DNA of 64,000 bases from Spirochaetaceae bacterium (lineage in GTDB: Bacteria > Spirochaetota > Spirochaetia > Treponematales > Rectinemataceae), in the NCBI GenBank assembly GCA_025358255.1, contig JANYKC010000095.1, positions 240,013 to 304,012 of the forward strand, read 5' to 3'. A model generated the notes under the pieces. It was not told the DNA's origin. It saw only the letters and a program-made list of their open reading frames with translations, and searched no databases. The position numbers and the translations under genes are program-made. How positions within the stretch are numbered: the stretch's first letter is position 1; every line of letters starts with the position of its first letter. Shown one piece after another: positions 9,509 through 19,117 of the stretch.

Positions 9509-10783
9509 ATGCTGGACTACAAATACATCAGGGACAACCTCGAAGCGGTCAGGAAAAACATCGCGGACAGGTACATGAAGGCAGACGCCGACCTCGTCGC
9601 GCGGCTCTACGACGAGCGCAACGCCGCGCTCAAGACCCTCGAGGAGGAGCGGAAAAAGCGGAACGACAACGCCTCCGCGATGAAGGCCAAGCTCGAGCCC
9701 GACGCCCGGCAGCGCCTCATCGACGAAGGCAAGGCCCTCAAGGCCCGCATAGAGGTCCTTGAGAAAAAAGCGACCGACCTGGAATCCAGGCTGGAGGAAG
9801 AGGCGCGCAGGATCCCGAACATGGCCCATCCCTCAGCCCCCGTCGGCAAGGAAGACAAGGACAACCTCGAGGTCAAGCGCGTCGGCGTCCCCACAAAGTT
9901 CGATTTCAGTCCCAAGGACCATGTCCAGCTCGGCGCGGACCTGGACATCATCGACTTCGACACCGCCACCCGCGTCTCGGGCACGAAGTTCTACTACCTC
10001 AAGAACGAGGCCGTCATCCTCGAGCTGGCGTTGGTGCGTTATGCGCTCGATATCCTGATGAAGAAGGGCTTCACCCTCTTCACGACCCCGGATGTCGCCA
10101 AGACCGAGATCTTCGAGGGCATCGGCTTCAACCCCCGCGGCGAGGAGTCGAATGTCTACACGGTCGAGGGCGAAGGGACCTGCCTGATCGGCACGGCCGA
10201 GATCACCTTGGGCGGCTATTATTCCGGCGCCATCATCGACAAGGCGAAGCTCCCCTTGCGGCTCGCGGGGCTTTCCCACTGCTTCCGCCGCGAGGCGGGA
10301 GCCGCCGGCCAGTTCTCCAAGGGCCTCTACCGCGTCCACCAGTTCACCAAGGTGGAGATGTTCTCGTACTGCCTTCCCGAGGACTCCGACCGCATCCACG
10401 AGGAGTTGCGGGAGATCGAGGAAGAGATCTTCACGGGACTGGGCATACCCTTCCGCGTCGTGGACACCTGCACCGGCGACCTCGGGGCCCCCGCCTACCG
10501 CAAGTGGGACCTCGAAGCCTGGATGCCCGGCCGAAACGGCGGAGAGTGGGGCGAGGTGACCTCCACGTCCAATTGCACCGATTACCAGGCGCGACGCCTC
10601 AACGTGAAGTACAAGGACGAGGACGGAAAGAACAGGTTCGTCCACATGCTCAACGGAACGGCCATCGCCTGCAGCCGTGGCCTCATCGCCGTGATCGAGA
10701 ATTTCCAGAGAAGCGACGGATCGATCGCGATCCCCGCCGCCCTCGTTCCCTATTGCGGGTTCACGGAGATCAGGAGGGGATAA
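9509..10783 (+). CDS. serS: Seryl-tRNA synthetase
   Basis: Charges tRNA-Ser (and tRNA-Sec) with serine in the cytosol. The 424-aa product begins MLDYKYIRDN, has the N-terminal antiparallel coiled-coil arm rich in E, K and R (about 25-105), then the class II core with motif 2 GLSHCFRREAGAAG, the serine-specific region TSTSNCTDYQARR and motif 3 NGTAIACSRGLIAVIENFQ. ATG at 9509 gives the conserved N-terminus; a GGAGGG site lies upstream. Divergent from the histidine kinase across 105 bp. Confidence 0.95.
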   Translation: MLDYKYIRDNLEAVRKNIADRYMKADADLVARLYDERNAALKTLEEERKKRNDNASAMKAKLEPDARQRLIDEGKALKARIEVLEKKATDLESRLEEEARRIPNMAHPSAPVGKEDKDNLEVKRVGVPTKFDFSPKDHVQLGADLDIIDFDTATRVSGTKFYYLKNEAVILELALVRYALDILMKKGFTLFTTPDVAKTEIFEGIGFNPRGEESNVYTVEGEGTCLIGTAEITLGGYYSGAIIDKAKLPLRLAGLSHCFRREAGAAGQFSKGLYRVHQFTKVEMFSYCLPEDSDRIHEELREIEEEIFTGLGIPFRVVDTCTGDLGAPAYRKWDLEAWMPGRNGGEWGEVTSTSNCTDYQARRLNVKYKDEDGKNRFVHMLNGTAIACSRGLIAVIENFQRSDGSIAIPAALVPYCGFTEIRRG

Positions 10784-10810
10784 TCGGGATTGATGGGGGA
10801 ATCCGGCCCT

Positions 10811-11788
10811 TCACCTCGAGAACACCCTGTCCACCGCGCGCTCGTACGCCACCAGGGTCTTCGCCTGGGCTATCCTTGCGAGCAGCTGTTCGCAATTGGG
10901 AAAGGACTTCCCGATGAAGGTCCAGACTTCCTTCATCTTGTCCATGACATGGGCCGGGCCGAACAGCACCTTGCGGTAATCGGCGTAAAGCTCGTCGTGG
11001 AAGGCCTGGAGGATCCCCCTCCGGCCGGTTGCCACCGGCCCTCCCTTGATCCTCCCGGGCAGGAAGGGGTCGAAGATAGCCCATCGGCCGATCATCCATT
11101 CCCTTACCGTCGGGAACCGGGAGCGCAGCATCTCGAAGGTCCGGAGATCCTTGATGTCGCCGTTGTAGGCGACTTCATGCGAGCACAGGCGCGAGGCCGC
11201 GGCGAAGCCGTCGAGGTCCACCTCGCCACGGTACATCTGTGTGCCGACCCGTGGATGGATATAGACCAGCTTCAGCGGGAAGGAGTTCAGGATCGGCATG
11301 AGGTCAAGGATATCCTGTGGATCCTTGCGCCCAAGCCTTAACTTGACCGAAAGGGGCAGGCACAGGCGCGGGCACGCCTGTCCAAGGAAGCCCTCGATGA
11401 GGTCGGGAAAGGGCAGAAGCCCCGATCCCCTGCGCTTTTTGGCGACCATGGAAAAGGGACAGCCAAGGTTCCAGTTGACTTCGGCATAGCCAAGGTCCGC
11501 GAGGATTTTAGTCGTGGCCACGAACTCGGTGGCGTCATTTCCCAGGATCTGGGGAACCAGGGGGATGACTTGGTTCACCTCGGGAAGCAGGTCCTTGAAG
11601 TGATGGGCCGTCGGCTTGGCGGGGTTCACAGAAGCGATGAATGGCGCCATCGCCTTGTCCATGCCGGGAAAGTGATGGAAATAGGCCTTCCTGAAAATCC
11701 AGTTGGTCACGCCATGGAGCGGCGCAAGGGTGAGATCGATCCGCAAATTGGGCCTCGCATAGGGAATTGTCGGCACGCTGCCCTCCAT
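10811..11788 (-). CDS. tRNA-dihydrouridine synthase (first of two)
   Basis: FMN enzyme that reduces uridine in tRNA D-loops. The roughly 325-aa product has the TIM-barrel start LTLAPLHGVTNWIFRKAYF, the active-site cysteine region NWNLGCPFSMVAKKRRGSG, VKLRLGRKD, VAYNGDIKD and the FMN-phosphate region MIGRWAIFDPFL. The start at 11788 (MEGSVPTIPYARP) is a choice; an in-frame ATG at 11812 also exists and no strong ribosome site separates them. It converges on serS with 27 bp between stops. A second, divergent Dus lies at 44.7 kb, and the two probably modify different positions. Confidence 0.85.
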   Translation of the reverse strand: MEGSVPTIPYARPNLRIDLTLAPLHGVTNWIFRKAYFHHFPGMDKAMAPFIASVNPAKPTAHHFKDLLPEVNQVIPLVPQILGNDATEFVATTKILADLGYAEVNWNLGCPFSMVAKKRRGSGLLPFPDLIEGFLGQACPRLCLPLSVKLRLGRKDPQDILDLMPILNSFPLKLVYIHPRVGTQMYRGEVDLDGFAAASRLCSHEVAYNGDIKDLRTFEMLRSRFPTVREWMIGRWAIFDPFLPGRIKGGPVATGRRGILQAFHDELYADYRKVLFGPAHVMDKMKEVWTFIGKSFPNCEQLLARIAQAKTLVAYERAVDRVFSR

Positions 11789-11940
11789 GATACCCGGCGG
11801 AATGCCCGGCATTCCAGTGCGCGCAGCGCTGTTTCGCCGATTTGCCGCTTCATGGATGCGGCAAAGCCCAAGGGCTTGCCCTTGACAAAACCGACTGCAC
11901 CTGTAGCCATCGGCTGGTTCGAGCACACAAAGCAAAGGCG

Positions 11941-12452
11941 ATGGGCGAGGGCATAGCCATATGCGATGCGAAATGGGAAGTCATGCGTTCGCTGTGGGGC
12001 GCGGGCGCCTTTGTCTATTATCCGCAGGCTAGCGAGGAAGCCTGTGTCCGCAGTGAAATGCGGCGCGCCTTTTCTCGGATCTATGGTGGAAGGGTGAACA
12101 GGGATAGTCCCCACTTCAGCTTCTGCGGCATGGATGACAACGACTCCATCGACCTTTGCTCAGAGGCGCTGGAAAGTTCCCTCGCCCTGATCCTGGAGGA
12201 CCTCCGCTGCCAGGATCCCGGAGAGGTCCGGGTCCACATCCACCAAAGCCGGACGCGCCTCCACTCCGCCCTGGGCGTGGCCGCCGCTCCGGATTGGCTC
12301 AGGGCGGGCTGGGCCTGGGGGATCATCCACATCCTTCCCGCTTCCTATTTTCCGGACCCGAGAGCCTGTCTGCGATCGCGGAGATGTCCGAAGAGGGGCT
12401 GAAGGATTCTTGGGAAGGCTGGCTTGGGGCGAGATACAAAGGGGATGCATGA
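11941..12452 (+). pseudogene. Frameshifted hypothetical gene A
   Basis: Phase 1 from about 11941 gives protein-like sequence (AKWEVMRSLWGAGAFVYYPQ, then ALESSLALILEDLRC, up to GWAWGIIHILPASYF). It then degenerates, while a frame shifted by one base reads on sensibly as ESLSAIAEMSEEGLKDSWEG to TGA at 12450-12452. The shifted stop forms an exact ATGA overlap with the next frame (ATG at 12449), supporting that tail as the original C-terminus. The break lies near 12335-12365. Start uncertain. No family recognised. Confidence 0.5.
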
Positions 12453-12768
12453 AAGCGAAGGCTCGGATCGCAAGGGGGAGGTCGGCCGAGTACGCCCACA
12501 CCGTCACACTCCTCGACAACCCGCGGATCTACGAAATCCCCCGCTGGCTCTGGGAATCGGTGGCCGCCCGATCAAGGACGGTGGCGACACCGAGAGCAGC
12601 CTCGGCCTCGGCGCCGCGGCATTCGAGAAGGCGTGGAAGCGCTATGTAGAGGCGAAGCATCGCATTCCCGGGTGGATCAAGCCAGGTCCTCGACCCTTTT
12701 TTCCACCCCCGCCACAAGCCACCAAACCCAGGCGACCAGGCCAAGATGGAGCAGGTCGTTCTCGTTAA
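12449..12768 (+). pseudogene. Frameshifted hypothetical gene B
   Basis: Starts with ATG inside the ATGA overlap with gene A, after AAAGGGG. Phase 2 reads EYAHTVTLLDNPRIYEIPRW and then LWESV. Near 12555-12575 the coherent reading moves to phase 1 (GGRPIKDGGDTESS, then AAAFEKAWKRYVEAKHRIPG), with a stop at 12768 after it has run into the antisense membrane protein gene. One indel would restore about 80 residues of protein-like sequence. No family recognised; with gene A it forms an eroded two-gene operon. Confidence 0.45.
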
Positions 12769-13522
12769 ACCAGAGGCCCTTCGCCCAAAGCGATCCAGAC
12801 AGGCCGGAAAGGTAGAAGCCGAAGTACGCCACGATGACGGCGAGAAGCCCGAACCAGGAAAGGAGGAGGCGGAGTTCGAGGGGCCTTTTGGTCCTCATGT
12901 ACCGCAGGACGTTGACCGCAAAAAGGAGGAGGAAGGAGGGACAGACAAAAAGGAGCATGCATTCGAAGGAGGCCAGGAATTGCCTGGGCATCAGGGCACC
13001 AACAAGGACAACCGCGAAATAAACGACGCCATCCAGGGCCGCGTAGGCCAGAAGGGCCCTCCGGATCCATCCCTTCGCGCTTGAAAAGGCGACAGCGGCG
13101 ACGATGAGGTCCATGCTCGCCACGAAAAGGACGAGGTACCAGATCTCCCACCAGCTGGTCCAGGCGCCCACAGCCCTCGATGCGTACTTGATCTCGTAGG
13201 AGAAGGCCTGGTAGCTCGTCCCCGCGCTGAAGGTGGCGACCGACCAGACAAGGAGGGCCGCCCCCCACAGGAGCTTCGAGACGCTCCGGCCACGCCTCCG
13301 GAGGAGGATGGAGGCCGCGACCGCAAGGACGACGCCGAGGCCGTAGACGAAGAGCGTCGAGCTGGGCTCCGCCAGGATGAATCTCAGGCCTGCCGCACGG
13401 ACGGCCAGCCAGGGATGAGTGGAGAGCCATTGGTCGGGCGTCACGGTGGTGGTGAGCATTTCAAGCCGGCCGCAACCGGCAAGGGCCAAGGACAGGGGGA
13501 CAAGGCAATTCCTTCGTCGCAT
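12677..13522 (-). CDS. Polytopic membrane protein of unknown function
   Basis: A 281-aa protein with a basic start (MRRRNCLVPLSLALAGCG) and about seven predicted hydrophobic helices, among them LFVYGLGVVLAVAASILL, FECMLLFVCPSFLLLFAV and LLHLGLVAWVWWLVA. ATG follows GAGGAG. Aromatic-rich loops (TSWWEIWYLVLF) face the membrane. Its 3' end overlaps the antisense tail of pseudogene B. No family is recognised. Confidence 0.7.
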   Translation of the reverse strand: MRRRNCLVPLSLALAGCGRLEMLTTTVTPDQWLSTHPWLAVRAAGLRFILAEPSSTLFVYGLGVVLAVAASILLRRRGRSVSKLLWGAALLVWSVATFSAGTSYQAFSYEIKYASRAVGAWTSWWEIWYLVLFVASMDLIVAAVAFSSAKGWIRRALLAYAALDGVVYFAVVLVGALMPRQFLASFECMLLFVCPSFLLLFAVNVLRYMRTKRPLELRLLLSWFGLLAVIVAYFGFYLSGLSGSLWAKGLWFNENDLLHLGLVAWVWWLVAGVEKRVEDLA

Positions 13523-13600
13523 TCGATCTCCTCGCCTTGAAGGATAGGTGACCCTGACCGACTGTCAAGGCGAAGGGCGGTTCCTACGCATGTCAGTCTT

Positions 13601-15649
13601 TCAGGTGGACTTGCCTTTTTCCGGCTGCGAGTCGTTCCGTGTGCGCAGGGCGAGGTTGGGGACAAGCATGGTGAAGGCGAGCATGAGGGACATGATGACG
13701 ACCGAGATGAGCCAGACCTTGTGGATGGCGTCGGAGAAGGATTTCCGCATCCCGTTCACCACGCTGTCCGCGACCTCTGTCCTGGCCTTGGCGAAGGCTT
13801 CGCGGATGGGCACCAGGGCGGCCGCGTTCGCTTGGGCTATCGCCGCGTCGGCGCCTTTTGCCAAGCCCGAGCGTATGCCCGAAAGGGCCTGGGACCTCGC
13901 CGCGGGCGGGGCGAAGACCAGCGCGAGGACCTGGCTCTTCTGGGCGGGACTAAGGCTTGCGCTTAGCTGGGGTGAGGCGAGGACGGCGGATACGGCGCGC
14001 GGGTTGCCCGAATTGACCGCGGTTTCGAGGGAGTCCCCCAGGGCCTTGAAGGCCGCATCTATCCGCATCGCCGGGGTTCCAGCCGCGAGCTGGCTCTTCA
14101 TCTGGGCCGGCATGGCCGCATCGGCCTGCATCGCGGCGAGGGCCGTGTCCGCCTCCTTGCCCCTGAGGGCAAAGATCCTTTCGATGCCGGCCATGCGCTG
14201 GTCAAAGCCCGACTCTATGTCGGAGCGGATCTCGGCGAGCCCTTTGGAGTTGAGGCGCCCCTGGCCCGCAGGCGCGTTGGCCGGCATCGCGCCGTTCGTG
14301 GGCATGTTCGCGAGGAAGGACGCGCTCAACGCCGCGGTGAAGACGGCGCCGACGAAGGCCGCGCCTACGGTGGAGCCTATCTGGCGCATGAACTGGCTGG
14401 CGCTCGTGGCCTGCCCAAGCTCCTCGCGGGGGACCGAATTCTGGACGGCCAGCGAATACAGCGACTGCGCAGGACCGAAGCCCATGCCGACAAAGACCAT
14501 GAGGGTCACCACCGCCCAGTAAGGCGTGTCCACGCCAAGGAGGAGGGCCATGAGGACCGCGGCCGTGACCGCGACCACCGCTCCGCCTATCATCATCCCC
14601 TTGTACTTCCCGAGCTTGGTGACGAGGAATCCCGACAGGCCCGCGCTGAGGACCATGCCCATCGAAAGCGGGATGACGCTCGCGCCAGCCTTGGTGGCGG
14701 AGACGCCCTGGACGTTGACCATGTAAAGGGGAAGGAAAATGATCACCGAGATGAAGCCCGCCCCGAAGAAGAAGGATGCCAGGTTGCTGGTGAGGAAGAC
14801 CTTGTTGAGGAAGAGCCTCAAGTCAAGTATCGGATGCTTTGAATTGATGGTATGTCCGATCCAGAGGCCGAGCATGGCCAGGCCCCCGCCAAGGAGGCCG
14901 AGGACCGTAGGGGAGGTCCAGGCATACTGGCTCTTGTCGAGCTGGAGGGCGAGGATGAGGGGTATGAAGGAAAAGACCATGAGGAGGGCCGAGGTGACAT
15001 TGAGCTTGTGCGAATTGTCCGGCGGTGTCAGCTTGGGCATGCGCAGGACGATAAAGGCGAGGGCTGTCATGCCGAGGGGCAGGTTCACATAGAAGATCCA
15101 GCGCCAGCCTTCCACGTGGGCGATCCAGTTCCCCGCATGGTCGGTGAGATAGCCGCCGACCAAGGGACCGACCACGCTAGCCAGGCCGAACACGCTTCCG
15201 AAGATCCCGGATATCTTGCCGCGCTCGCGGGGCGGATAGAGGTCGGCGACGATGATGAAGGCAAGGGCGAAGATGCCTGCGCCGCCGAAGGCCTGTATGC
15301 CACGGAATATGATGAGTTGGTTCATCCCGTCGCCAAGGATGGGGAGGGCCCCGAATTCCCCGGCGAGTCCGCAGAGGAAGGAGCCCAGCAGGAAGACGGA
15401 GACCGACCAGAGCTGGAGGGTCTTCCGGTTGATGAGGTCGGAGAGCTTGCCGTAGATCGGCACGAGGATGGTCGAGATGAGGAGATAGATGGTCGTGACC
15501 CAGGTGTAGCGGTCGAGGCCGGAGAGCTGGTCCACGATCCGCGGCAGGGCGGTCGATACGATCGTCTGGTCAAGGGCCCCGAGGAACATGGCCAAGGCGA
15601 CGCCCAATACCGTATAGAGCCGAGTTTTCTTTTCAAGTGCTTCGTTCAT
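13601..15649 (-). CDS. DHA2-family multidrug efflux MFS transporter
   Basis: Proton-driven drug exporter of the EmrB/QacA type in the inner membrane, 682 aa. Early motif GALDQTIVSTALPRIV (motif D1 region of 14-TM pumps), motif A in GKLSDLINRKTLQL, motif C region GIFGSVFGLASVVGPLVGGYLTD. The usual length is about 500. The excess is a hydrophilic, alanine-rich insertion of roughly 170 residues (about 455-625) between TM13 and the last helix KVWLISVVIMSLMLAFTMLV, predicted to sit outside the membrane. ATG at 15647-15649 was chosen over a longer frame that runs into the divergent promoter. No EmrA-like partner is adjacent. Confidence 0.88.
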   Translation of the reverse strand: MNEALEKKTRLYTVLGVALAMFLGALDQTIVSTALPRIVDQLSGLDRYTWVTTIYLLISTILVPIYGKLSDLINRKTLQLWSVSVFLLGSFLCGLAGEFGALPILGDGMNQLIIFRGIQAFGGAGIFALAFIIVADLYPPRERGKISGIFGSVFGLASVVGPLVGGYLTDHAGNWIAHVEGWRWIFYVNLPLGMTALAFIVLRMPKLTPPDNSHKLNVTSALLMVFSFIPLILALQLDKSQYAWTSPTVLGLLGGGLAMLGLWIGHTINSKHPILDLRLFLNKVFLTSNLASFFFGAGFISVIIFLPLYMVNVQGVSATKAGASVIPLSMGMVLSAGLSGFLVTKLGKYKGMMIGGAVVAVTAAVLMALLLGVDTPYWAVVTLMVFVGMGFGPAQSLYSLAVQNSVPREELGQATSASQFMRQIGSTVGAAFVGAVFTAALSASFLANMPTNGAMPANAPAGQGRLNSKGLAEIRSDIESGFDQRMAGIERIFALRGKEADTALAAMQADAAMPAQMKSQLAAGTPAMRIDAAFKALGDSLETAVNSGNPRAVSAVLASPQLSASLSPAQKSQVLALVFAPPAARSQALSGIRSGLAKGADAAIAQANAAALVPIREAFAKARTEVADSVVNGMRKSFSDAIHKVWLISVVIMSLMLAFTMLVPNLALRTRNDSQPEKGKST

Positions 15650-15751
15650 ATTTTTCAATATATCCAATTTCGCTTTCTTAGTCCCTAAAAATCGATCTCC
15701 ATGGGAAAGTTGGCTTGACGCTTGGGTCAAGGAGACCTATGGTGGCAAATT

Positions 15752-16726
15752 ATGGATGTGCACATGAGATTCAGCTTTCGACATGCAAAACCTGGTTTTG
15801 TTTTCGCGCTGGTCCTGGCGCTCTGCGCTTTCGGCAATCCGGCCTGCGGTGAAAGCCCGGCCTCCCCTGCCCTCTCCCTGAGCAGCTTCGGTATCCAGAC
15901 CACAGTGGAGGAGCTCATCCAGCTTGAAAGGCTGAACCGTTCCGTCCGCTTCGATTCCGCGGCGGCCATCGCGGCGGACTGGGAAAAAACCTATGACCGC
16001 GTGACAGTCGTGGAACTCCCTTCCGTGGAGAACCGCTACGCCCTCTTCGAGGATGAGGCAAACCGGCGGGCGGACGTGGCCATCCGCGGCACGGCCAATT
16101 TCAAGAATGCCGTTTTCGACCTGGAATTCCTCAAGAGCAAGAGCGCCGTCCTGGGCATTTCCCTCCATTCAGGCTTCGAGAAGGTGGCATTTGCACTTTA
16201 CGCGGACCTTCGTCCGCGGCTCATCAAGGATTACATCATCAGGATCAGCGGCCATTCGCTCGGCGCGGCGGAGGCGATCATCGTGGGCATGCTCCTCCAG
16301 GTCGATGGTTTCGATGTCGAGAGGGTAGTCGCCTCGGCTCCACCCAAGGTGACTGATGCCGAGGGCTGGTCGCGCTTCAGCGGCTTGCCCTTGGTCAGGA
16401 TGGTTGGCCCCTTCGACCCCGTCCCCTTCCTCCCTCCGCAAAAGCCGTTCTATGAGGATCATCCCTATATCCAGGGGGGCAAGCTCCTCCTCCTCCTCGA
16501 TGGCAGGAAATTCACCGTCCTGGATCCTTCATTCTATGACAGCCTTCCGGCGGCGGCGAGGCAAGCCTATGCGGACGGCAAGCATTTCGACGCGGCCGAC
16601 CACCTCTTGCCCAAGTACCTTGAGCGGCTCTTGCCCAAGGGCGAGGGCATCGAGTTCGTGGACGCGGCGGCATGGGAAGCATACGCCCAGCCGGCCGGAC
16701 GCCAGCAAGGTCCCGCCAGGCCATAA
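15752..16726 (+). CDS. Secreted lipase-class-3-like alpha/beta hydrolase
   Basis: Exported protein of about 324 aa. An N-terminal signal peptide (about 5-33, FVFALVLALCAFGNPACG) is followed by a region ending in ISGHSLGAAEAIIVG, the GxSxG nucleophile elbow of lipase class 3 with catalytic serine. A preceding ADVAIRGT strand matches the oxyanion-hole strand of that family, and later acidic and histidine residues (GPFDPVPF, HPYIQ) are candidates for the triad. Start uncertain: ATG at 15752 or 15764; AAGGAG at 15729 is rather far. Divergent from the MFS pump. Substrate unknown. Confidence 0.72.
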   Translation: MDVHMRFSFRHAKPGFVFALVLALCAFGNPACGESPASPALSLSSFGIQTTVEELIQLERLNRSVRFDSAAAIAADWEKTYDRVTVVELPSVENRYALFEDEANRRADVAIRGTANFKNAVFDLEFLKSKSAVLGISLHSGFEKVAFALYADLRPRLIKDYIIRISGHSLGAAEAIIVGMLLQVDGFDVERVVASAPPKVTDAEGWSRFSGLPLVRMVGPFDPVPFLPPQKPFYEDHPYIQGGKLLLLLDGRKFTVLDPSFYDSLPAAARQAYADGKHFDAADHLLPKYLERLLPKGEGIEFVDAAAWEAYAQPAGRQQGPARP

Positions 16727-16732
16727 ACCGTA

Positions 16733-17265
16733 CTAGTAGTGAAGACCCAAGGCCACCACCGTCAGCTTGTCCGTTCCCGATGGCGTGGTCTTGACCACCG
16801 CGTAGCATTCGCCCTTGTTGGCGTTGCCGCCGCTCGGCCCCATGCCGATCCAGGCTACCGTCGCATATCCCGGCAAGGAATAGGTGAAGCGGAGGACCGG
16901 CTCCGTGATGACGGTCGCTTCCACTACCCATATCGTGGCAGCGCCGTTCTGGGTCCCGCCGACCATGACCAGGGGCCAGCTGCCGGAGGAATCAAGGCAT
17001 TGAGCGAGGTTCCCGTGCTTGAGCTGGAATTCTCGGACGCGAAACGTGCATCAAGGGAAGCTCCGGCTTCGAGGGCATAGAGCCCAGCGGGAAGGACGGG
17101 AAAGGCGACATGGGGCGAAGCGGAAAAGGAGAGTCCTTGGGCATAAAAACCAGGCAAAAAAATCATGGCGGCAATGGCCATCGACCAAAGGAACTTGCCC
17201 CAGCTCAAGCTTCTATTTGACCTTTTCCACCTTGTTTGATACATATCACTAATATTATGTAACAT
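16733..17265 (-). pseudogene. Frameshifted exported protein
   Basis: The 5' part reads MAIAAMIFLPGFYAQGLSFS (signal peptide) to ALEAGASLDA. Coherent sequence then continues in another frame as TFRVREFQLKHGNLAQCLDS, then WPLVMVGGTQNGAATIWVV and on to TVVALGLHY with a stop at 16733. The switch must lie near 17040-17060, because the second frame opens just after a TGA there. One indel would restore a protein of about 170 residues. No family recognised. The AT-rich region upstream (17225-17300) could hold its promoter. Confidence 0.6.
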
Positions 17266-17495
17266 TTATCATATATATGTTATTTTTAATTTATTGTTTC
17301 TATGCCGCAAATCTGCGTTCGCGCACGGATGTGCATTGGCGTTTTTTCCCACCATTCGCACAGTGGAAAACGCAGGGGCCAACTGCCCTTTCCTGGCCTT
17401 TCACGCCGCTCCCGTCCCGATGCACGATTGTTTTCGTCCACTTCCTCGCATAGTCTTGTGGAGCGATCGTGTGGAATCGCAAGGGTCCATCTGCC

Positions 17496-18428
17496 ATGAA
17501 AAGCGCCTATGCGGGTTTCGGGAATCGAAAAGGAAGCTCTCGGGCAGGCAAGGTGAGGCGCTTTTGCCTGGCGGCTTGCCTCGGCCTTCTGGCCCTCCCC
17601 TTCCCCGCTTGCGGCGAAACTGGCAACACCGATGCGGTTGCCGCGGAAAACCCGGTCCGGAAGGTCCTGGTCCTCCACCCCTATGACCGCGGCTTGCCCT
17701 GGGGAAGGCCGGTCAGGGCCGGCTTTGACGAAGCGATCGCCGAACCGGGAGAAGCCACAGCCCCTGAACTCTTCGAAGAGACACTGGACGGCAGCCGGCT
17801 TGGCGGACCTCCAGGTCAAGGGACCTGGGCCGGCTACCTTGCGGAAACATACCGCAACGTGAAGATCGATGCCGTATTCACCGAAAGCACCGATGCCGCG
17901 GCCCTGCTCCTGGGTTGCCCGCGGCTCTTTCCTGGCGCCTACCGCTGTTTCTTCAATTTCGCGCTGGCAAGCGACAGCTTCCCCGCCGCCTTGCGAGAAA
18001 AACGCTATCCATCGATCATCGACCTGGGAAAGGCGGTCGACAACATCTGGCAGGTCCTTCAGGAAACGAGGGAAGTCATCGCCGTGGTGGATCACGGCAA
18101 CACGGGGCTGGCAATGGACGTGAAGAATGCGCTTTAGCCTGGCCTGAACACGAGCGGACTGGTGACCGACTGCCTCAAGCACGCATTCGTCGATGGCAGG
18201 CAGGGCCGGATGCTGGTCGACCTCCGAAAGGTGAATGGACACATCGCCCTCCGTGTCGAGGACGACGGCATCGGGCTTCCCGCGGACTTTGACCCCGATG
18301 ACACGAAAGGCTTCGGCATGGTACTGGTCACCATGCTATCCGGACGGCTCGGGGGATCCTTTTCGGCGAAGGCCGGAAACGGCTCTCGACTCATCCTGGA
18401 GCTTCCCGCCAGCGGAGCGGGCGACTAG
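17496..18428 (+). pseudogene. Internally deleted sensor histidine kinase
   Basis: The first segment (to TAG at 18135-18137) has a signal peptide (FCLAACLGLLALPFPACG) and an ABC-substrate-binding-like sensor domain: KVLVLHPYDRGLPWGRPV, VKIDAVFTESTDAAALLL, ETREVIAVVDHG. In the same phase after the stop comes a histidine-kinase ATPase domain of the HisKA_2/HWE type: LVTDCLKHAFVDGRQGRM, LRVEDDGIGLPADFD, KGFGMVLVTML and LILELPASGAGD to TAG at 18428. The transmembrane and phosphoacceptor regions are missing. A large internal deletion plus a stop is the simplest reading. Confidence 0.65.
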
Positions 18429-18446
18429 ACCTGACAGGGAGACCAT

Positions 18447-19046
18447 ATGGCGGGCAAGATTCCGATCGGGACCAAGAGGATGCCGGTGCCCAAGGGCTAC
18501 CGGCTCAAGATCTACCTTCGGGTACTGGGATGGATACTGGCCGTTTCCACCCTCGTCTTCGGCCTCCTGGCCGTGGCCCAGATACTCTTCCATCCCTTCG
18601 ATATCGTGATCGAGACCGCGGACAAGGGACTGGCCATCGCAGACCGCACCCTCGCGAGCGACGCGGTCGCGGGCGTCTCCATAGGCACCCTCGCCCTCGT
18701 GGCCATTGTCGCCGCCCTGCCCCTCCTCAAGAAAGGGGTCAGGCGGAGACAGTACGCGGTCTCCTTCTGGCGCGGCCTCCTCTCCTCGGCGATATTCCTG
18801 GCCACCGACCGGCTGTACCGCTATGTCCAGAGCCTCGGCCTGTTGTACTTCACCGCGACCCTGGCGCTATTCATAGCCGCGACCATCGTCCTCGTGGAGG
18901 TCGTCTCGCGTGCGGGGAAGGTGGAGGAGGAATCCGACACCCGGACGGAGCTCATGGCTTCGATCGTCTCTGGCCTCGTGTTCGGCCTCATCGTCCAGCT
19001 GGCGGAATACGCCATAGGCGCGATCGGGAGACTGGGCCTTTACTGA
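18447..19046 (+). CDS. Four-helix membrane protein of unknown function
   Basis: A 199-aa protein with an ATG following CAGGGAGACC. After a basic N-terminus there are four hydrophobic helices (VLGWILAVSTLVFGLLAVAQ; VSIGTLALVAIVAALPLL; GLLYFTATLALFIAATIVLV; MASIVSGLVFGLIVQLAEYA). No family is recognised. It begins 18 bp after the kinase remnant and may once have been in its operon; it is itself intact. Confidence 0.7.
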   Translation: MAGKIPIGTKRMPVPKGYRLKIYLRVLGWILAVSTLVFGLLAVAQILFHPFDIVIETADKGLAIADRTLASDAVAGVSIGTLALVAIVAALPLLKKGVRRRQYAVSFWRGLLSSAIFLATDRLYRYVQSLGLLYFTATLALFIAATIVLVEVVSRAGKVEEESDTRTELMASIVSGLVFGLIVQLAEYAIGAIGRLGLY

Positions 19047-19117
19047 CCCGGCTGCCTGGCGCCGGCTGCCGGTCCCCGCGAGCGCGGATCGCCGCCGGAC
19101 CTGCTGCCGGCCTCGCA

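Noticed and set aside
12446..12768. Gene B starting one codon earlier as MHESEG in a different frame
   Set aside because: That start gives a non-protein-like N-terminus. The ATG at 12449 fits the ATGA overlap and the sensible reading EYAHTVTLLDNPRIYEIPRW.
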